Positions 11,203 to 18,509 of a stretch of DNA of 33,902 nt are shown piece by piece. Positions within the stretch are counted from its first letter, which is position 1, and each line of letters begins with the position of its first letter. Source of the DNA: a virus; IMG/VR virus record IMGVR_UViG_3300031250_000005, positions 1 through 33,902 of that record; one strand, written 5' to 3'. The notes under the pieces are model-generated. The model saw only the letters and a list, made by a program, of their open reading frames with translations, was not told the DNA's origin and ran no database searches. The position numbers and the translations under genes are program-made.

Positions 11203-11506
11203 AGAACAGAAGACGCCCGTGCAGTCGCCGTACGTTCCCGAGCACCCGATCACGCAGGCGAAGATCATAGACGAGGACAAGATAAGGAAGGTGCTAGAGG
11301 TGCTCGGCTGCGGATCGGTGTTCATAGTCGCCTCGGACCTCGACCACTCGCAGTGCGGCAAGGACGCCAACCACCAGTGCAACGCCGTGGGCACGATAGA
11401 GGCCGCGAGCCACGGCTTCCCTATGTCTTTTGCGCAGGGCATAATAAACTACCTCGCGGGAGGCAAGGGTGCCGCTCCGGTTCCGTTCCCGAAGAAGAAG
11501 GAGTAG
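11195..11506 (+). CDS. Hypothetical protein
   Basis: This 103-residue protein starts MAEEQKTPVQSPYVPEHPIT. The N-terminal 25 residues look disordered. A compact region follows with KVLEVLGCGSVFIVASDLDH and HQCNAVGTIEAASHGFPMSF, then a helix (AQGIINYLAGG) and a basic tail. The mix of strands and helix suggests a small alpha/beta domain, but I recognise no family. It overlaps the preceding gene by 8 bases. Function unknown. Confidence 0.65.
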   Translation: MAEEQKTPVQSPYVPEHPITQAKIIDEDKIRKVLEVLGCGSVFIVASDLDHSQCGKDANHQCNAVGTIEAASHGFPMSFAQGIINYLAGGKGAAPVPFPKKKE

Positions 11507-11537
11507 TTCGATTATAAAAATAAGATAATAAACACAT

Positions 11538-11969
11538 ATGGACAACATCGCACACGTGCTCAAGCAGACGGACATCGAACTGTTCCCGAACATTTTCAAC
11601 GCAGGCACAGAGAAGGCGGGAGACACGGTCATGCTTACCCCTAAGCAGGCGTCCTTGGTCGGGCACACCGACGCAGACGCTCCAGATCAGAAGGATAATG
11701 GCTCCGAGAATGTAGGCGGAGAGAAGCACGGCGACACAGACGAGTCGGCAGGCCTGACAGATGGGTCGCTGCCTCCCGTGCCGGCAAACCCCAGCGACAT
11801 ATCTGCTGAGCCCCGCGACTTCGAGCACGTCATAACCATGGACGACCTCAACGACGTGACGCCTTTCACAGACGTCGTAGACCCTATGGCAGTCCTTGTA
11901 GGCCTCAAGGTCATGCTTACGCACGCAGAGGCCGTCAAGTGTGGCTTTACGGAGGAAAAGACGGTATAA
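11538..11969 (+). CDS. Hypothetical acidic protein with a disordered middle
   Basis: This 143-residue protein opens with MDNIAHVLKQTDIELFPNIF. A short N-terminal region that may fold (PKQASLVGHTD) is followed by a long Asp/Gly/Ser-rich stretch (about 46-90). A C-terminal segment (ITMDDLNDVTPFTDVVDP, LVGLKVMLTHAEAVKCGF) follows. The two terminal parts share the pattern 'VMLTxxxA' (31-40 and 125-131), perhaps two small similar motifs joined by a linker. The ATG has the ACATATG context. The stop lies within TATAAT just before the RNA island. Function unknown. Confidence 0.65.
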   Translation: MDNIAHVLKQTDIELFPNIFNAGTEKAGDTVMLTPKQASLVGHTDADAPDQKDNGSENVGGEKHGDTDESAGLTDGSLPPVPANPSDISAEPRDFEHVITMDDLNDVTPFTDVVDPMAVLVGLKVMLTHAEAVKCGFTEEKTV

Positions 11970-11982
11970 TATAGGTACCGCG

Positions 11983-12042
11983 CAGGGGGACCAAACGTTG
12001 CGTCAAACAGCTATGGTTTAAATGATTGCCGGTCGCCCCCTG
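11983..12042 (+). ncRNA. Structured RNA segment (long closed hairpin) upstream of tRNA-Leu
   Basis: CAGGGGG (11983-11989) pairs with CCCCCTG (12036-12042), and ACC (11990-11992) with GGT (12031-12033) across a two-base bulge. Inside, AAAC (11993-11996) can pair with GTTT (12016-12019). The element begins 13 bases after the preceding stop and ends 5 bases before the tRNA. It matches no RNA family I know; it may be a processing or stability structure of the tRNA transcript. Confidence 0.4.
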
Positions 12043-12046
12043 AACT

Positions 12047-12120
12047 GTGTCCTTAGCCCAATTGGCAGAGGCGACGCGCTTAGGACGCGTTCAGTGAGAG
12101 TTCGAGTCTCTCAGGACATA
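12047..12120 (+). tRNA. tRNA-Leu (anticodon UAG), short variable loop
   Basis: The cloverleaf is clear. Acceptor GTGTCCT (12047-12053) pairs with AGGACAT (12113-12119, first pair G-U). D-arm GCC/GGC carries AATTGGCAGA. The anticodon stem is ACGCG/CGCGT with loop CTTAGGA. The T-arm is GAGAG-TTCGAGT-CTCTC, and the discriminator is A at 12120. The anticodon UAG reads CUA/CUN leucine codons. G37 and A73 fit tRNA-Leu, but the variable region has only 5 bases, whereas bacterial tRNA-Leu normally has a long variable arm. CCA is not encoded. Confidence 0.85.
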
Positions 12121-12130
12121 CACTGCTCCA

Positions 12131-12252
12131 GTAAGGGGCCGCAACCGGAATGCGTAAGTATCCGGATGGCACTTGAAGGATTGCGGGCATGGGAACACCT
12201 CGCGTATATCCTTTTCTGAAATGAAGGATATTGTAATCGGTCCATTCAAGTG
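12131..12252 (+). ncRNA. Unidentified structured RNA between the two tRNAs
   Basis: Four perfect complementary pairs are packed into 122 bases: CCGCAA (12139-12144) with TTGCGG (12181-12186), CCGGA (12145-12149) with TCCGG (12161-12165), ATATCCTT (12206-12213) with AAGGATAT (12224-12231), and CACTTGAA (12170-12177) with TTCAAGTG (12245-12252). The first and last cross each other, implying a pseudoknot or two alternative folds. It has no T-loop and cannot be folded into a third tRNA. Function unknown. Confidence 0.45.
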
Positions 12253-12257
12253 TTCAT

Positions 12258-12330
12258 CGGAGGTTAGCTCAGTTGGTAGAGTATCTAGCTTATACCTAGA
12301 TGGTCGATGGTTCGAGCCCATCACCTCCGA
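12258..12330 (+). tRNA. tRNA-Ile (anticodon UAU)
   Basis: It is a canonical 73-base cloverleaf: acceptor CGGAGGT/ACCTCCG, then TA, D-arm GCTC-AGTTGGTA-GAGT, anticodon stem TCTAG/CTAGA with loop CTTATAC, variable TGGTC, T-arm GATGG-TTCGAGC-CCATC, discriminator A. The anticodon UAU reads AUA. Most bacteria read AUA with a CAU tRNA that needs lysidine modification; a UAU tRNA avoids that. ATA is the main Ile codon of many genes in this window. CCA is not encoded. Confidence 0.93.
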
Positions 12331-12374
12331 CGATCGATATGTACATATTACAAGTAACGTGACATAATAATTAT

Positions 12375-12788
12375 ATGTGGAATAATCATAAGAAAAGCAA
12401 CATAGGCCTCATAAAGTTCATAGTCATATACACCCTCGCGGTCATAGGCGTCGTAGGAATTGTGACGCTGCTCGCAAGACACGCGGAGGGCGCAGGCAAC
12501 CAGACGACGGTCATGGTACCGGCAACGATAGGCGGCTACGACACGGTGGACCTGCTCGCGTACGTGGCGCAGCTCAGGGCAAAGGACCCGAGCCAGCCTC
12601 GTCCTACGTATCAGCAGGCTGCACCTGAGGTGAAGACCGCAGAGGAGCTTCAGGCGACGTACCTCGCTAACAACCGCAAGCCGGTATGCGTCGCTGGCGT
12701 CATGACCTTCGGGCAGATGTACCAGTGCCAGATCGGCGTGGTCGAGTACAACCAGGCAGAGGCGGACTACGTCAAGGCAAATGAATAG
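12375..12788 (+). CDS. Membrane-anchored hypothetical protein
   Basis: This 137-residue protein has a short basic N-terminus (MWNNHKKSNIG) followed by a hydrophobic helix (about residues 11-34, LIKFIVIYTLAVIGVVGIVTLL). The remainder is soluble (MVPATIGGYDTVDLLAYVAQ, ANNRKPVCVAGVMTFGQMYQ) with two Cys that could form a disulphide outside the cytoplasm. The helix could be an uncleaved anchor or a signal sequence. It is the first gene after the tRNAs and before the terminase genes, a place where lysis or spanin-like genes sometimes occur, but it has no lipobox or coiled coil typical of spanins. Function unknown. Confidence 0.7.
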   Translation: MWNNHKKSNIGLIKFIVIYTLAVIGVVGIVTLLARHAEGAGNQTTVMVPATIGGYDTVDLLAYVAQLRAKDPSQPRPTYQQAAPEVKTAEELQATYLANNRKPVCVAGVMTFGQMYQCQIGVVEYNQAEADYVKANE

Positions 12789-12972
12789 GAATATGGATGA
12801 GATGAGACGAGGGCATGAGAATCTCATTGCAGATCTCAGCAAGCTACTGTCAGACGCGATGGGTGGCGATTTTGGAGACTTCACAAGTAATAATCCAAAG
12901 CCAAAGCACGAACTTGTTCTGAGGCTTAACAAAATATCAAGAAATGCTTTGACTGGCGAGTATGACGACTAG
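12781..12972 (+). CDS. Small hypothetical protein
   Basis: This 63-residue protein starts MNRNMDEMRRGHENLIADLS in an 8-base ATGAATAG overlap with the preceding stop. It is predicted helical at both ends with a Gly/Asp/Asn-rich middle (DAMGGDFGDFTSNN), and is AT-richer than the terminase genes that follow 2 bases later. No family recognised. The coupling to both neighbours suggests co-expression with packaging genes. Confidence 0.6.
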   Translation: MNRNMDEMRRGHENLIADLSKLLSDAMGGDFGDFTSNNPKPKHELVLRLNKISRNALTGEYDD

Positions 12973-12974
12973 GT

Positions 12975-13508
12975 ATGGTAAAAGGATCAAAACACACAAA
13001 GGAGGCTAAGGCCAAGGTGGCTAAGGCACAGATAGGCAACAAGAAGGCAGTCGGAAATACCGGCGGTCGTCCTTCCGGCTACGACGAGTCATACCCGGAG
13101 AGGGTGTTCGCTTACCTCGAGAAGTGCGTCGACGAGTACAAGAGCCTGCTCAGGTCTGAGAACGCCGAGAGCGGATCGATAACCTATGCCAACCAGCTCG
13201 CGGTGTCTATCCCACAGTACGCGGACGTGTGCATAATGCTCGACTGTTCTTACGAGACAATGAACGCCTGGGCGTCGCTCCATCCAGAGTTTGCCAGAGC
13301 TTTGAGGGCTGTGAAGATGGAGCAGGAGAAGCGCCTTGTCAACAAAGGTCTGTCCGGCGAGTACGTATCGCCTATCGTGAAAATGCTCCTTTCTGCCAAC
13401 CACGGATACAAGGAGAAGACGGAGCTCGACCTGACGGGCGCGGTCACAGTTACAAACATAAGCACGCTTACCGATGAACAACTCGCTAGAATTGCAAACG
13501 GCGGCTAG
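12975..13508 (+). CDS. terS: Terminase small subunit
   Basis: This 177-residue protein lies directly before the large terminase and overlaps it by 35 bases, the usual arrangement. It has a basic N-terminus (MVKGSKHTKEAKAKVAKAQI) and the GNTGGRPSGY motif common in small terminases. A helix-turn-helix region follows (SIPQYADVCIMLDCSYETMN, about 75-95), then a helical oligomerisation region with KMEQEKRLVNKGLSGEYVSP and IVKMLLSANHGYKEK. It recognises phage DNA and regulates the packaging motor. The C-terminal beta segment (AVTVTNISTLTDEQLARI) resembles the large-subunit interaction tail. Confidence 0.88.
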   Translation: MVKGSKHTKEAKAKVAKAQIGNKKAVGNTGGRPSGYDESYPERVFAYLEKCVDEYKSLLRSENAESGSITYANQLAVSIPQYADVCIMLDCSYETMNAWASLHPEFARALRAVKMEQEKRLVNKGLSGEYVSPIVKMLLSANHGYKEKTELDLTGAVTVTNISTLTDEQLARIANGG

Positions 13509-14949
13509 GGTAGAGCAGGCAAGGCGAGAGGAAGCCCGGCGCCACTTCATAAAATTCGAGCAGTATCGGTCGCCGTGGTTCAAGACGAACTGGCACCACG
13601 AGCTCGTGGCTGGAGCCCTGGAGCGGGTAGAGAACGGGTCGCTCAAGCGCCTCATAATCCTCGAGCCGCCGCGTCACGGCAAGAGCAACCAGGTCTCCGT
13701 AGACTTCCCGCCGTGGGTGCTCGGCCGCAACAGGGACAAGAACATAATCCTCGCCTCGTACTCAGACGACCTCGCTCTCGACTTCGGGCGCGAGGCGCGC
13801 AACATAGTTGACTCTGAGGAGTACAAGCGCGTGTTCACCACCAGGCTCTCAGAGGACAGCAAGGCAAAGGGGACGTGGGCGACTAACGGGCGCGGCAAGT
13901 ACAACGCGGTGGGCGTCGGCGGGTCGGTCACCGGTAAGGGTGCAGACGTTCTCATAATCGACGACCCGGTGAAGAACAGGGTGGACGCAGACTCGGAGGT
14001 GGTGCAGGAGAAGGTGTACAGCTGGTACAAGTCAACCGCCCGCACCCGACTGTCGCCGAACGGCGCGATCATAATCTGCATTACCAGGTGGAACGACAAC
14101 GACCTCGTAGGCAAGATACTCGCGGACGACGTTCTTAACCAGTGGGAGATCATATCCCTCCCGGCCATAGCGGAGGTCGAGGACGACCCCGACAGGCCGT
14201 ACGACAGGCGCAGGATAGGCGAGGCACTGTGGCCAGAGCAGTTCGACACGGACAACCTCACGCTGACAAAGGCCGACGTGGGGCTCGTGGAGTGGTCCGC
14301 GCTCTTCCAGCAGAACCCGATCAACGGCGAGACGCAGGAGTTCAGGGAGTCGATGTTCATGGACGCGACGTGGGACGAGGTCCAGGCCAAGCATACGGCC
14401 CTGTTCGTAACCGTCGACACAGCCAGCCGCAAGAAGAGGACGAGCGACTTCACGGGCGTCGTGCGCAACAACGTCGAGGAGGACGGCACGTATAACATAC
14501 GCGCTAGCCGCGAGCGCATGGACAGCACGGAGCTGGTCAAGTTCATATTCGACGTGTGGGTAAACGAGAAGCCGGAGGCGATAGGAATAGAGGAGACCGC
14601 CTTCATGGACGCCGTGTACCCGTTCTTCGTCCAGGAGAGCAAGCGGAGGAACATATACCCGAACGTCGTCGGCCTCAAGCACCACGGAACCGGCAAGGAG
14701 ACGCGCATACGGGGTCTTCTGCCTAGGTACAACGCGAAGGCCGTCAACCACGTAGTCGGACAGTGCGCAGACCTCGAGCAGGAGGAGCTCAGGTTCCCGA
14801 AGGGCAAGCACGACGACGTCGTCGACGCGCTGGCATACCAGGACCAGATAGCCTTCCCGCCGCTTCCGCTGCAGAGCTACGTCGAGGAGGCTTACAACGA
14901 CATGCAGATCGACCCGAAGACCGGGTATTACAAGACTAACACGAAATAA
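13474..14949 (+). CDS. terL: Terminase large subunit
   Basis: This 491-residue packaging ATPase/nuclease has a Walker A variant EPPRHGKSN (64-72) and Walker B VLIIDDPV (about 163-170). IIICITRW (about 198-205) is the coupling segment. The RNase H-like nuclease has its first acidic residue in LFVTVDTAS (about 310-318), the second in AIGIEETAF (about 369-377) and the third in KHDDVVDALAY (about 448-458). The enzyme translocates and cuts concatemeric DNA into procapsids through the portal. The ATG lies inside the small-subunit gene, indicating coupled translation. The classical GKS P-loop followed by a TRWxxxD motif places it with environmental podovirus-like terminases. Confidence 0.96.
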   Translation: MNNSLELQTAARVEQARREEARRHFIKFEQYRSPWFKTNWHHELVAGALERVENGSLKRLIILEPPRHGKSNQVSVDFPPWVLGRNRDKNIILASYSDDLALDFGREARNIVDSEEYKRVFTTRLSEDSKAKGTWATNGRGKYNAVGVGGSVTGKGADVLIIDDPVKNRVDADSEVVQEKVYSWYKSTARTRLSPNGAIIICITRWNDNDLVGKILADDVLNQWEIISLPAIAEVEDDPDRPYDRRRIGEALWPEQFDTDNLTLTKADVGLVEWSALFQQNPINGETQEFRESMFMDATWDEVQAKHTALFVTVDTASRKKRTSDFTGVVRNNVEEDGTYNIRASRERMDSTELVKFIFDVWVNEKPEAIGIEETAFMDAVYPFFVQESKRRNIYPNVVGLKHHGTGKETRIRGLLPRYNAKAVNHVVGQCADLEQEELRFPKGKHDDVVDALAYQDQIAFPPLPLQSYVEEAYNDMQIDPKTGYYKTNTK

Positions 14950-15185
14950 TGAATACATACCTAGACAGGACGCACAAGCCGCTCATTGTCATACGCTTTA
15001 TCTCGGGGATATACACCTATGAGGAGCACGACACCCAGCAAAAGGCGCAGCGCGCCGCAAAGAAGTGGGTCGCAGCCGCAAGGCCGGGAGTCTTCAGGGC
15101 GGCAGAGGTCGTCAAGAAGTCTTTCATGAACAGGTACTACCACTTCGACAAGTGGACAGGCTGGAACTCTATGTTCCAAGGGTAG
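14949..15185 (+). CDS. Hypothetical protein after the terminase
   Basis: This 78-residue protein starts MNTYLDRTHKPLIVIRFISG at an ATG sharing one base with the terminase stop (TAATG). It is basic, with an early hydrophobic strand (PLIVIRFISGIYTYEE), a helix (QKAQRAAKKWVAAA) and an aromatic C-terminus (YYHFDKWTGWNSMF). I do not recognise a family. It is the last gene before an intrinsic terminator and so closes the transcription unit that includes the terminase. Confidence 0.7.
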   Translation: MNTYLDRTHKPLIVIRFISGIYTYEEHDTQQKAQRAAKKWVAAARPGVFRAAEVVKKSFMNRYYHFDKWTGWNSMFQG

Positions 15186-15198
15186 GCAGATTTCAAGC

Positions 15199-15239
15199 AA
15201 AGCCGCGCAGGATATAAACGTCCGCGCGGCTTTTTACTT
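15199..15239 (+). terminator. Intrinsic terminator after the terminase unit
   Basis: AAAGCCGCGC (15199-15208) pairs perfectly with GCGCGGCTTT (15224-15233) around a 15-base loop. The T-rich run TTTTTACTTT (15231-15240) follows. It separates the packaging genes from the capsid genes, so the portal-capsid unit probably has its own promoter or depends on read-through. I see no clear promoter box between 15240 and 15513. Confidence 0.85.
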
Positions 15240-15253
15240 TCCCGCCAGGCGTC

Positions 15254-15508
15254 ATGATGTATCGCATGAAGAGACCGAGCAACGCGAAGGGACCGGTGAC
15301 GCTGATGTCGCAGATGTACCAATCCTCCGACCAGTCGTCCATACCGCGATCGCGTCCCGGCTCGAAGACCTCGTCGCAGCGCTACCCGGCAACAGAGTCG
15401 CCGAAGACCGCGGCTCCGAAGAGGCAGCCGAAGCAGAATGACGCAACTTACAAGCCAAGCGGCGCGAGGATGAAGCCGCTTCCTCCCTCCACGTCGCGAT
15501 CAATGTAG
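15254..15508 (+). CDS. Basic disordered small protein before the portal
   Basis: This 84-residue frame starts MMYRMKRPSNAKGPVTLMSQ. It is rich in Ser, Pro, Lys, Arg and Gln (SRPGSKTSSQRYPATESP, APKRQPKQNDATYKPSG) and looks entirely disordered. It occupies the space between the terminator and the portal gene and ends 4 bases before the portal start, which supports translation. Low complexity makes the call less certain. It may be a virion or assembly accessory protein; nothing specific can be said. Confidence 0.5.
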   Translation: MMYRMKRPSNAKGPVTLMSQMYQSSDQSSIPRSRPGSKTSSQRYPATESPKTAAPKRQPKQNDATYKPSGARMKPLPPSTSRSM

Positions 15509-15512
15509 AACC

Positions 15513-17372
15513 ATGGCAATACAGAAGAAGCTGAAGAAGGGAGAGGGTCCGATGACCAAGAGGCGCGGGAAGCCCGACCAGGGCAACATGTACGAGAAGG
15601 GAGACAACTCTAAGGCGACGTCGACGTACAAGAACGTCATAGGCAACAAGAAGAAGCTGCTCGAGCAGTACCTGAACGAGAAGCTCTACGCGATCAAGGT
15701 GCGCCAGGTAAAGATCAACAACTGGATCAAGAACGAGGAGCTGTACAACGGCGTCACGCAGCGCACGCTGCTCACCAGGAGCAACCTGCACGTGCCGTAC
15801 GTCTTCCAGATAGTGCACGACGCTTCGGCCAAGATAGGAAAGGCGCCTACGTTCGAGTACGACACAGTGCCCGAGGGCGACGAGAACGCGGCAGACATAA
15901 TGAAGCACGTCGTCATGGAGGACCTCAAAGACTCCGGCTGGAACCTGACGTACGAGGCCTCGAAGATCGAGTGCGGCATATACGGGCGCACGATATACGA
16001 GTTCAAGCCTGGCAACGACAAGCAGTCGGTGGACCTGGTCGACACGCTCGCCTTTCTCATATCTCCCATAGCGAAGAACACGAGGGACGCGCTCTATGCG
16101 GGACGGCAGTTCATATACAAGACGCTCGCCGAGCTCGAGGAGGAGAAGGTAGAGATGGAGTACGACGAGGAGGAGCTCCAGAAGATCAAGGACAACAAGG
16201 TGCCCAACGAGGCGCAGCAGGACACAAGCTCCGAGGCGTCGCTACGCAACATACGCCTCGCGAACATGGGACTCGCCAACGTCACCCAGTACGGAAGCAA
16301 GGTCGTCGAGCTCACTTCATGGTGGACGTACATCAACCAGGACGACGAGGACGAGACTAAGCGCACTCTCGTAAACATGGTAGTCGGCAACGACATGTAC
16401 CTTCTCAGGTGCGTGACCGCAGAGAGCCTCGGACTCGACCGCAACCCGTTCGTGTCGTGGGGTACGTTCCCTCGCGGGATCACGTTCTGGTGCCCAGCGA
16501 TGGCAGACGTCGGACGCGATCCGAACCTGGCCATGGACGTCATAGTCAACCAGGTCGTCGACAACAACACATACCGCAACTTCGGAATGCTGTTCGTTGC
16601 GAGCTCGTCCGGACTCAAGCAGTCGAGCATAGTGCCTCGCCCCCTAGGCGTCACCCCCGTTACCGTGGGACCCAATGGCGGAAGCGTTAAGGACGCCGTA
16701 TGGCAGTTCACCCCTCCTGAGATAACCACCGGGCTCCAGACAATGCAGACTGTCAAGAGCTTCGCAGACTCGGCCACCGGCCTGAGCGTCACTCCTCCGA
16801 ACTCGAAAGGAGGCAAGCAGTCGGTCACGCAGCAGGCTGCCGCGAGCGCGGTCGTCGACGCTAACGTGGCGGTAATGAAGGACCAGGCCACGCTCGCCTG
16901 CGAGGAGCTGTACCAGATGTGGGCGGACTCGGTCAAGCGCAACATGACGAAGCCCCGCAAGGTGAAGGTGTTCGGCTACAAGGCTCTCACAATATCGGAC
17001 GTGACGAAGAAGAACTTCAAGGACACCAAGCTCATAGCCAAGGCGTCTCCGTCTGAGTCGAGCGCGCAGAACAAGGCGGCAAGGCAGAAGGGCATGCTGG
17101 ACGTGTACGAGCTTCTCAAGGACGACCCGAAGGTCCCCGGGCAGGTGGCTCTCCGCCGTTCGGTCGTCAAGGAGTTCAACTTCCCTCCTAACGAGTCGGA
17201 GGCGTGGTTCGAGCAGGAGGCGCAGCAGCCTGGAGGAGACCAGGTTCCGCCGCCAGACCCGAACGCGCCGAAGCAGGACAACGCGCAGCCGAGCGACGCC
17301 GCAGCACTTATCAGCAAGACGCAGACCGAGGCACAGCAGAACGTGCCGCGTCAGGTAAAGCCCTCGAAGTAG
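15513..17372 (+). CDS. Portal protein
   Basis: This 619-residue protein has portal features of short-tailed phages. After a basic disordered N-terminus (1-45) come long helices (KKLLEQYLNEKLYAIKVRQV). The wing/stem region includes NLHVPYVFQIVHDASAKIGK and GKAPTFEYDTVPEG, a typical portal segment. A central TFWCPAMADVGRDPNLAMDV region and a helical crown with AASAVVDANVAVMKDQATLA follow. The C-terminus is Gln/Pro-rich and disordered. It forms the dodecameric ring through which DNA is packaged and to which the adaptor attaches. Position between terminase and scaffold/capsid confirms the role. The ATG at 15513 is the first after the preceding stop. Confidence 0.9.
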   Translation: MAIQKKLKKGEGPMTKRRGKPDQGNMYEKGDNSKATSTYKNVIGNKKKLLEQYLNEKLYAIKVRQVKINNWIKNEELYNGVTQRTLLTRSNLHVPYVFQIVHDASAKIGKAPTFEYDTVPEGDENAADIMKHVVMEDLKDSGWNLTYEASKIECGIYGRTIYEFKPGNDKQSVDLVDTLAFLISPIAKNTRDALYAGRQFIYKTLAELEEEKVEMEYDEEELQKIKDNKVPNEAQQDTSSEASLRNIRLANMGLANVTQYGSKVVELTSWWTYINQDDEDETKRTLVNMVVGNDMYLLRCVTAESLGLDRNPFVSWGTFPRGITFWCPAMADVGRDPNLAMDVIVNQVVDNNTYRNFGMLFVASSSGLKQSSIVPRPLGVTPVTVGPNGGSVKDAVWQFTPPEITTGLQTMQTVKSFADSATGLSVTPPNSKGGKQSVTQQAAASAVVDANVAVMKDQATLACEELYQMWADSVKRNMTKPRKVKVFGYKALTISDVTKKNFKDTKLIAKASPSESSAQNKAARQKGMLDVYELLKDDPKVPGQVALRRSVVKEFNFPPNESEAWFEQEAQQPGGDQVPPPDPNAPKQDNAQPSDAAALISKTQTEAQQNVPRQVKPSK

Positions 17373-17375
17373 CAT

Positions 17376-17678
17376 ATGGCGACAGACAAGCTGGCAAAAA
17401 TGCAGGCAGAGAGGCACAAGTACGACCGCGACTCGCAGGCGTTCATAGACTCGCTGGTGTCTCTTCAGGAGGAGACGTCTGCGCTCGAGGCCATGAAGCG
17501 CTCGGCGGGGTGGAAGGCGCTGGAGAGGAAGCTTCGCGAGGAGCTGCATACGCGGATCCTCGAGATGGTCAAGGACGACCCGGTCATCAAGACGCTGATC
17601 GCGCTGCTGTCCGTGACCAACACGAAGAAGGCGTACAGGAACCTCGAGGCGGCGATAGACGAGGCCGTCCCGGAGTAA
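17376..17678 (+). CDS. Hypothetical helical protein between portal and scaffold
   Basis: This 100-residue, almost fully helical and charged protein starts MATDKLAKMQAERHKYDRDS. A possible coiled coil lies at about 20-50 (FIDSLVSLQEETSALEAMKR) and continues as WKALERKLREELHTRILEMV. It lies 3 bases after the portal stop and 49 bases before the scaffold gene. Small helical proteins here are common in podovirus-like genomes and usually unassigned. It could be a minor head or assembly protein. Confidence 0.7.
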   Translation: MATDKLAKMQAERHKYDRDSQAFIDSLVSLQEETSALEAMKRSAGWKALERKLREELHTRILEMVKDDPVIKTLIALLSVTNTKKAYRNLEAAIDEAVPE

Positions 17679-17727
17679 CCCACGCCCGCGCAGGTTCTAT
17701 TACAAAGTAAGCAGCCACATAATAAGC

Positions 17728-18480
17728 ATGTCAAAGAACAAAGACGTAGAGGAACTTTACGCAGAGCTCGACAAGACTCTCCGCGAAGACTCAGAGGAAA
17801 GCGACACCTCCGGAGCGTCCGCCGAAGAAGCCGCAGAAGACGAAGGTGCAGACGAAGGCGAGGGATCAGAGGCAGAGGCCGCAGCGGGCAACGACGAGAA
17901 GCCGGAGGAAAAGGCTGACGAGAAGCCAGCCGATGACGCCGCCGACGAGTCGGAGCTCAGCGAGGAGGACATAGCCAAGCTGCCTAAGCGGGCGCAAGAC
18001 CGCATACGCAAGCTGGCCGCGGACCTCAAGGCCATAGGCGAGAAGGAGACCAAGCCGGACGAGAAGAAGGACCCCGAGTACAGCTCTGTCGAGGACTTCC
18101 TTGCCAACGTGCAAGACGAGCCGTCAAGGAAGCTCCTCGAGAACTTCGCGAAGGTGCTCGACAAGAACACAGCCTCGAAGGTTCAGCCCCTCATAGAGGC
18201 GAACGCTGGCAAGGTTTTCGACGAGCAGTTCAAGCAGTTCGAGAAGCTGCCCGGAGTGTCCGACTTCAGGGACGACCTGCGCAAGACGTTCATACGGAAC
18301 CCCTCACAGTCCCTTAAGGCACTCGTGGGCGAGACCATAGTGGACATCCAGGCAGGCAAGATCAAGAAGACCGTGACGAATCCGTCGACTCCCAACCATA
18401 ACGGCGGGGGCGGCGCAAGCACGGAGGGAATGACCAAGGAAGAGCTGTACGCTCAGCTCGAAACCCTGAGGGAGCAGTAG
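17728..18480 (+). CDS. Scaffolding protein
   Basis: The first 90 or so residues of this 250-residue protein are extremely acidic and low in complexity (runs of E, D and A such as ASAEEAAEDEGADEGEG). A helical middle follows (AQDRIRKLAADLKAIGEKET, PSRKLLENFAKVLDKN). The basic/Gly-rich C-terminal part (KIKKTVTNPSTPNHNGGGG) ends in a small helix (KEELYAQLETLREQ). An acidic, helical protein directly before the coat genes is the hallmark of an internal scaffold that directs procapsid assembly and is removed before or during packaging. No protease gene is visible, so it may exit intact. Confidence 0.82.
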   Translation: MSKNKDVEELYAELDKTLREDSEESDTSGASAEEAAEDEGADEGEGSEAEAAAGNDEKPEEKADEKPADDAADESELSEEDIAKLPKRAQDRIRKLAADLKAIGEKETKPDEKKDPEYSSVEDFLANVQDEPSRKLLENFAKVLDKNTASKVQPLIEANAGKVFDEQFKQFEKLPGVSDFRDDLRKTFIRNPSQSLKALVGETIVDIQAGKIKKTVTNPSTPNHNGGGGASTEGMTKEELYAQLETLREQ

Positions 18481-18509
18481 ACCACTATACACCCTAACAA
18501 CACAGCATT

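Noticed and set aside
12121-12257. Possible third tRNA between the two tRNAs
   Set aside because: No TTCGA/TTCAA-type T-loop with flanking stem and no seven-base anticodon loop in the right place could be assembled.
13002-13040. NUMOD3-like homing-endonuclease motif at the start of the small terminase
   Set aside because: The short Lys/Ala-rich stretch also fits the common basic leader of small terminases, and no GIY-YIG or HNH domain follows.
13674-14807. Very long open frame (377 codons) antisense to the large terminase gene, and another at 14032-14958
   Set aside because: They mirror a high-GC gene with strong terminase motifs, have Ser/Arg/Leu-rich composition without domains, and conflict with the rightward operon.
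16094-17549. Long antisense frames opposite the portal gene
   Set aside because: Composition is an artefact of the GC-rich complementary strand; no start context or recognisable motif.
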